A stretch of DNA of 64,000 nt, from positions 3,821,550 to 3,885,549 of the forward strand of contig JAESIW010000200.1 of the NCBI GenBank assembly GCA_016802295.1. The letters are read 5' to 3'. This document shows positions 59,163 to 64,000 of this stretch, piece after piece (the first letter of the stretch is position 1; each line of letters begins with the position of its first letter). The notes under the pieces were generated by a model. The model did no database searches. It was not told the DNA's origin and was given only the letters and a program-made list of their open reading frames with translations. The position numbers and the translations under genes are program-made. Source of the stretch: Brachionus rotundiformis (Eukaryota; Rotifera; Eurotatoria; Ploima; Brachionidae).

Positions 59163-59972
59163 ATGTCCTTAATTCCACATATGTTTCCAAGATCAATGTT
59201 TGACATGGATCTTTGGTCGCGACCACAAAGTCTCGGCTTTGGTCCATCCACACTCGACTTGTTCGATCCATTCGACGAGTTGGACCACATGATGGGCCGT
59301 AATCTGATGTGGCTCAATAGACCTACTCTGTTTGATGAACTATCAGAGCCCAAAGTACCACAAAAGTACAGAATCAAAGTTGATTGTAGAGGCTACTCGG
59401 CCGATTCATTGAAGGTAAAAGTGTCGGACGACAAGCAAAAATTGATTGTTAGTGGCAAAGAGGGTGAAAATAAAACAGACGATGAAGACTATCACATAAG
59501 AGAATTTAAAAAAAGCTTTAAAATACCACCAAATGCTGAAGTTGACAAAATGGTTAGCTTTTTGGCTTCCAATGGACAGCTAGTAGTTGAATTGCCGCTT
59601 AAAGTTGACAAAGGTGGCAAAAATAAGGAAGATTACTTCCCGCGAGTTGTTGACAGTCAAGATGGAACAAAGAGAGTAGAAATGAACTTTTCTTTACCAA
59701 ACCACATAGATCCATCAAAAGTAAAAGTAACTTGCAAAGATCGAGACGTGGTCATTCAGGCAGAAGATAAACAAGAAACATCAGATGGCATTTCCCAAGT
59801 CAGCTACTACAGACGTACAACTCTACCAGCCAATACCAACTTCAACTCTTTGAAATGCCAATTGGACAAAAATATGCTTGCATTGAAAGCTGATTTGAAT
59901 TTTGACTTGAACAGTTCGGACCATCAAATTCCCATTGAAAACACAAATGATCAAAAATCAGTCAAAAATTAA
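59163..59972 (+). CDS. Small heat-shock protein with two alpha-crystallin domains (copy 2)
   Basis: Same 269-codon intronless gene as 9869-10678, in the opposite orientation about 49 kb away. Domain layout is identical (alpha-crystallin domains about 68-146 and 170-246). Reading both by eye I find only two base differences in 810, one giving Met for Ile at 238 and one His for Arg at 254. Homology continues about 245 bp upstream and about 40-60 bp downstream and then stops, giving a duplicated unit of roughly 1.1 kb. The LINE copy next to the first gene is absent here. Both genes keep HSE and TATA and are probably heat-inducible. Confidence 0.93.
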   Translation: MSLIPHMFPRSMFDMDLWSRPQSLGFGPSTLDLFDPFDELDHMMGRNLMWLNRPTLFDELSEPKVPQKYRIKVDCRGYSADSLKVKVSDDKQKLIVSGKEGENKTDDEDYHIREFKKSFKIPPNAEVDKMVSFLASNGQLVVELPLKVDKGGKNKEDYFPRVVDSQDGTKRVEMNFSLPNHIDPSKVKVTCKDRDVVIQAEDKQETSDGISQVSYYRRTTLPANTNFNSLKCQLDKNMLALKADLNFDLNSSDHQIPIENTNDQKSVKN

Positions 59973-60010
59973 TTAATTATTTAATGATATATTTTAGTTT
60001 TTTCTTTTAG

Positions 60011-60332
60011 GATTTATTTTTATGTAATTCATATTTATTTAAATAAAATTTAAAATTTATTTTATATATTTTAACTAAATTGTAAATTTAGGAATTCAAA
60101 AAAGTTAGATTTTAAATTAAATTGAGTATATTAATTAAAAAAATACTTGAGGAAAACTCTGTTAATCACTTAACAAACTTTAAGTAAATTACACATATTA
60201 ATTTAAATTTAAAAAATGGTAGTGGAATTTTTCTAATTCAGATTATTAAAAACTAGAAAAATTTGGAATTTATTTAAAAAATTAAAAAAAATAACATCAA
60301 TATATTTTTACAATTAAATAACTTGTTATCTT
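60011..60332. other. Intergenic between convergent HSP copy 2 and TEX2
   Basis: 3' flanks of two convergent genes, AT-rich, nothing else seen. Confidence 0.5.
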
Positions 60333-63300
60333 TCAAAGGCTGTTAACTTCACTATTCAATAAAGGAATATAAAAATCATCCATATTCGGATAAACCAATA
60401 ACTTTTGGAACTCATTTCTTAGTTTATCGGCAATAAAGTCCGATATAGCTGAATATGATACTTCAGTTTCGCCTACTTGTGGTGTCGCCACAAGGTCCAT
60501 TTTGGGCTTCTTGACAAATCCGTACCAAATTCTATCTGAAGGATGAGGAGGTATATTCAATGCAATCGTACCTGTTACACGTTTTAATTCAACGTTAAGC
60601 AATAGTTGACAGTTAGAAACATTTTCCATGGCTTTTTTTATGTATTTCATCTCGGCTGCTTTCTGGAAATAGTTTGATGCTGCTATTTTGTTTACAATAT
60701 TCAATATCTTTTTGCTTGGATTCACCCTTAGTTAAAATATATTATTATTTTTAAAATTTTAGTTTTTGTATTGCTTGTAGCATGAATCTGAACCGTGTTT
60801 TAGGCCTAAATTATTAAATTATGTTGAAGAATTTTGAATACCTTTTTATTTTTTATCATTTATTGAAAAATTTTAATCTTTAGAATCCTGAGAATGGTTA
60901 AAAAAAATTCAAATATGGTAATATCATCCATCCTTTAGAAGAAAATCAAAACTGTTTACTCCAAAAATGGAAAATGGATCTTGAAAAGTACCAAATTCAA
61001 AAAATAGATTTATTTATTTTTTTAAGTTTATTTTTTCAAGTCTAAATGGATCCTTTATTAATAAATATGATGGAATTATCAGGTGGAATTTTTAATTTGA
61101 GCCAGTTTTATCTTTTTTCAACAATCAATCCCAAGGTGCTGTTTTTAAATAATTTTTAACAACTTTTTAAAAAATTAATTTTTTTTTTAAGTTTTAATTA
61201 ACGGGTGCCCAATAATGCTTGTCCTAAACTTTAATTATTAAAAAAAATATCATGCAATAAAGGTAAACTAATAATATTTTAAAGTCTTAAACGAAATTTT
61301 ATCTATTTTTCAAAGACAGTCATGTTTTTTTTAATTATTTATTTTTTTTCACATGTCCAGCCCGTAAATGTCATGTATAATCTTGGCAAAATTGTCCTCG
61401 GTGGTTTACAAAATTCGAATATCACTTTTATATATCTGTTTGTACAGTATTTAATCTTGATTAAAATGAGCCATAATTTATTTTATTCGGATGATTTTTA
61501 CTGAAGTTATGATTAAAAAACATCAAAATTTTATAATTTTTTGAATAAGTGAAAGTTGAGTTAATGATAGTTTTATTTTAATATCTATTGATCAAAATTA
61601 AATATTTGTCTGAAATTTATTACCTAGAATAAGAGCTATAAAATAAGTGTACAAACAGATATATAAAAGTGATATTCGAATTTTGTAAACCACCGAGGAC
61701 AATTTTGCCAAGGATTAAACATGACATTTACGGGCTGGACATTGAAAAAAATAAATAATTAAAAAAAACATGACTATCTTTGAAAAATAGATAAAATTTC
61801 GTTTAAGACTGTAAAATTTTATTAGTTTACCTTTATTGCATGATATTTTTTTTTAATAATTAAAGTTTAGGACAAGCATTATTGGGCACCCGTTATTAAT
61901 TATAATTAGGAATAAATATATGTCTATACAAAATTTTACTATTTATTTAGATAGGTGGGGAAGAGAAGTTTTTCTTGGTAAAAAAAAATTTTTGACATAT
62001 GGTGATAAAAATTGGTCTTAAATATCTTAAAAACTTACGTTTCTACAAGTTTACTTTCTTCATCTGAATGAACATATTCATCGCCTGAAGACTCGGGACT
62101 GTCCTCTTCCGAAGAATCCTCAATTGCGCGATTATGCTGTCTATTGGGTCTCGACTGACGCGTACATTCAGCATCGTCAGACTTAAGCTTCATCAAATTG
62201 AGTTTGGTAGCAAGACTCATTTGAATACTACCATTATAGTCAATGTCCAAATGAACCCATAAACCTTTGTCATCATACCAAGGCTCACTGACTTGCTTAA
62301 TCAACGGAACCACACTGCCAAGATCCACTCCAGTCACATTCAAGCCTTCTACAAAATATGGCATCCGAATCTTGTTCAATTTATTCTGAATTTTGGTATG
62401 AACTTGTCCAATCCAGTACTTGTTGTAGAAAAAGTCCGCAAAGATCCGAATTAGGAATGTGTTCATAAAAGCTAGTGATGAGTCGTACATGTAGTTCGAT
62501 TCAGTTTGTGTTTCAGCATTCAAATCACCATCTTCTTTTTTCTCATTCTCATTTACTTTATACACTATTTTATCATTAATTACATCATATTTTAGATTTA
62601 AACTAGTCTGTGATACCAAACGCTTTGGTACTTCAATCATTCTCGAATTTCTGTAATTTTCACTACTCAGCAATTGTTTTAAAGAAGATTTTTTAAACAA
62701 ATTGAACCATTCTTCTTTTTCTCGATCAGTTCTGGCAAAAAGTATAAGCTCACTTTCTAAAGTTTCTGAAGGCTCTTGTTTTTTGTTCAAAAGTTTGCAT
62801 TTTTTTATACAAATTGGATACTTTTTTGACCAATAGCGCTTACGACACAGCTGATTTGGCAAAAGCGAGACCTCACTATCACCAATGTCAAATATTCTCA
62901 AGTCATTGAGTTGCACTTGGCCAATTTTTTCATCTGCAGTAGCTCGCTTTGGCACATGACTCGAGCTTATTTGCAGTCTGAGTAAACTTCCGTCCAAATT
63001 TAAATAAACTGACCGTGTTTTATTAATAAAATAGCTTTCTGGCGAATAGCTTTCTCTGAGTTCATTCATCCAGCCCTTAAAGACTCCATCAAAATTTCTA
63101 TTTTCTTTCCTAACAGCTGACTGGTAAAGAAAATTCTTAATTTGTTGCTCATTTTGGTCAGCTGGCTGATCGTTTTTAGAGGCACATAAATATTTTAAAA
63201 TGTCAAATTTGACCATCAAGAAAGCAATTCCCAAGCAAGCACCAAGACCTGTGACAAAACCCAAAATAAAAATTAAAACACTGTAAGAAATGCTTTTGGA

Positions 63301-63828
63301 AATGATGACTAAAATGCTAAAGATAAGAATAATTGATGGCATGATGTAACTATAATACCATGTAGTGATACCATCTTGCATAGAATTGACTGTTGATGCT
63401 TCGCTCGGTGGGTCGGTCTCTGCCTGACTTGACACATCAGGCTCAACAGCTATTGCGGGCTCTAATATCGGGCTGTTTTCGGGTTCCAATGTGCTCAATG
63501 GCGTATTCAGACTAATCGACTGCACTAGGCTTTTTTTTGGCATGATATGTATTTCACTTTTAGATTTCTCCAACTTATGCTCGAGCAATACAGCATCGTT
63601 GTGAGGTGGTGAATCCGAAGTATCTTTTTGTTCGGTCAGAAGTTTGGACAACGAAATAGAGGGCTTCGTCCCAGACGAAAGCTTTCGTTCAATATTAGTG
63701 GCAAAAGTGCTTATGAGCTTTGATGAGGAGTCTGAGCGGTTTTTCTTAAATCGATCGAATAAGTTTTGAGCTAGCTCACCAGCGCCAGAGCCCAGAGAAT
63801 GAGCTAAACTGTCTTTTATTGAACTCAT
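60333..63828 (-). CDS. TEX2: TEX2-type SMP-domain lipid-transfer protein (2 exons, 727 aa)
   Basis: Exons 63828-62039 and 60726-60333 join in phase to 728 codons including the stop; the intron is 1312 nt. The N terminus (1-150) is Ser/Pro-rich and disordered. Two hydrophobic segments at about 158-176 and 180-207 form an ER membrane hairpin. Residues about 255-385 look like a PH domain (VYLNLDGSLLRLQIS ... LFARTDREKEEWFNLF). The SMP domain begins near 440 (LAFMNTFLIRIFADFFYN, VHTKIQNKLNKIRMPYFVEG, NVTGVDLGSVVPLI) and continues into exon 2 (GTIALNIPPHPSDRIWYGF, LVYPNMDDFYIPLL). TEX2 proteins are tubular lipid carriers of the SMP/TULIP family at ER contact sites. An acidic stretch (DSSEEDSPESSGDE) interrupts the SMP near the exon junction. 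Human TEX2 (1134 aa) has a longer N terminus. Confidence 0.92.
61201..61893. mobile_element. 693-bp inverted-repeat element (TA-flanked) in TEX2 intron
   Basis: Left arm 61201-61446 and right arm 61648-61893, each 246 bp, are near-perfect inverted copies by eye (a handful of mismatches); the loop is 201 bp. The ends are ACGGGTGCCCAATAATGCTT and its reverse complement, flanked on both sides by TA (61199-61200 and 61894-61895), as in Tc1/mariner-type insertions. A 60-codon frame at 61322-61504 runs through arm and loop and is not coding. It accounts for over half of the only TEX2 intron. Confidence 0.85.
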
Positions 63829-64000
63829 TTAATTTCAAAATAATTATTAAGATAATAAAATTAACAAAAAAAACTCATTATTTTAATTTAAATTTTATAA
63901 TTTATTATAATTTATTTAAATGACAAAAATTAAAATAATTTTATTTTTAAAAAATCAAATGCGTTAAAAATAGCACTTTTATTAATCGATTTTTAGTTTA
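63829..64000. other. TEX2 5' flank
   Basis: AT-rich upstream sequence of TEX2; nothing recognisable before the window ends. Confidence 0.5.

Noticed and set aside
61322..61504. 60-codon frame in TEX2 intron
   Set aside because: Runs from an inverted-repeat arm into its loop; a by-product of the repeat.
1..64000. CRISPR array, prokaryotic operons or a viral genome
   Set aside because: Spliceosomal introns and metazoan genes throughout; no regular short spaced repeats and no viral gene set.

Overview
This is an animal nuclear-genome window: very AT-rich, with spliceosomal introns (mostly 43-62 nt, GT...AG), metazoan gene families and many decayed transposable elements. The cytoplasmic intermediate filament gene has a lamin-length rod (about 351 residues) and a lamin tail domain, which points to a protostome. 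The AT content, the tiny introns and the small heat-shock proteins with two alpha-crystallin domains would fit a monogonont rotifer or a flatworm-like spiralian. That placement is inference; the sequence does not settle it.

Layout. 1-10.9 kb: a decayed CR1/Jockey-type LINE tail, a PTB-domain gene (FAM43-like), a dead Tc1/mariner element with TA-flanked ends, a small intronless gene that is essentially a free-standing KIX domain, a second inverted copy of the same LINE tail, and a small HSP gene. 11.5-19.6 kb: a complete 20-exon ABCA transporter on the minus strand, which I could splice in frame to 1748 aa. 19.6-40.1 kb: mostly gene-poor DNA with one intronless intermediate filament gene (23.9-25.5 kb), three RTE-type LINE remnants, a three-copy CACCGGGT motif cluster and a 5S rRNA-like sequence. 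40.2-48.6 kb: CAND1 (17 exons, minus), whose largest intron holds a MITE, then a gypsy remnant, then CCDC134. 50.2-55.6 kb: akirin, a local tandem duplication, another LINE scrap, and AIMP1. 56.7-60 kb: DNAJC9 and a DDIAS-like OB-fold gene sharing a 205-bp divergent promoter, then a second, nearly identical small HSP gene in the opposite orientation. 60.3-63.8 kb: TEX2, with a 693-bp near-perfect inverted-repeat element in its intron.

The genes do not form one pathway. They are housekeeping and stress genes: cullin recycling (CAND1), tRNA-synthetase scaffold (AIMP1), histone chaperoning (DNAJC9), DNA-damage survival (DDIAS-like), ER lipid transfer (TEX2), lipid export (ABCA), secreted/ER CCDC134, nuclear akirin and two HSPs. 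The most unusual items are the solo KIX protein, the DDIAS-like gene next to DNAJC9, the HSP pair whose coding sequences differ at only two bases (both amino-acid changing) while their flanks have diverged, a possible mitochondrial leader on AIMP1, and the long-hairpin element in TEX2. I did not find a clearly new multi-gene system.
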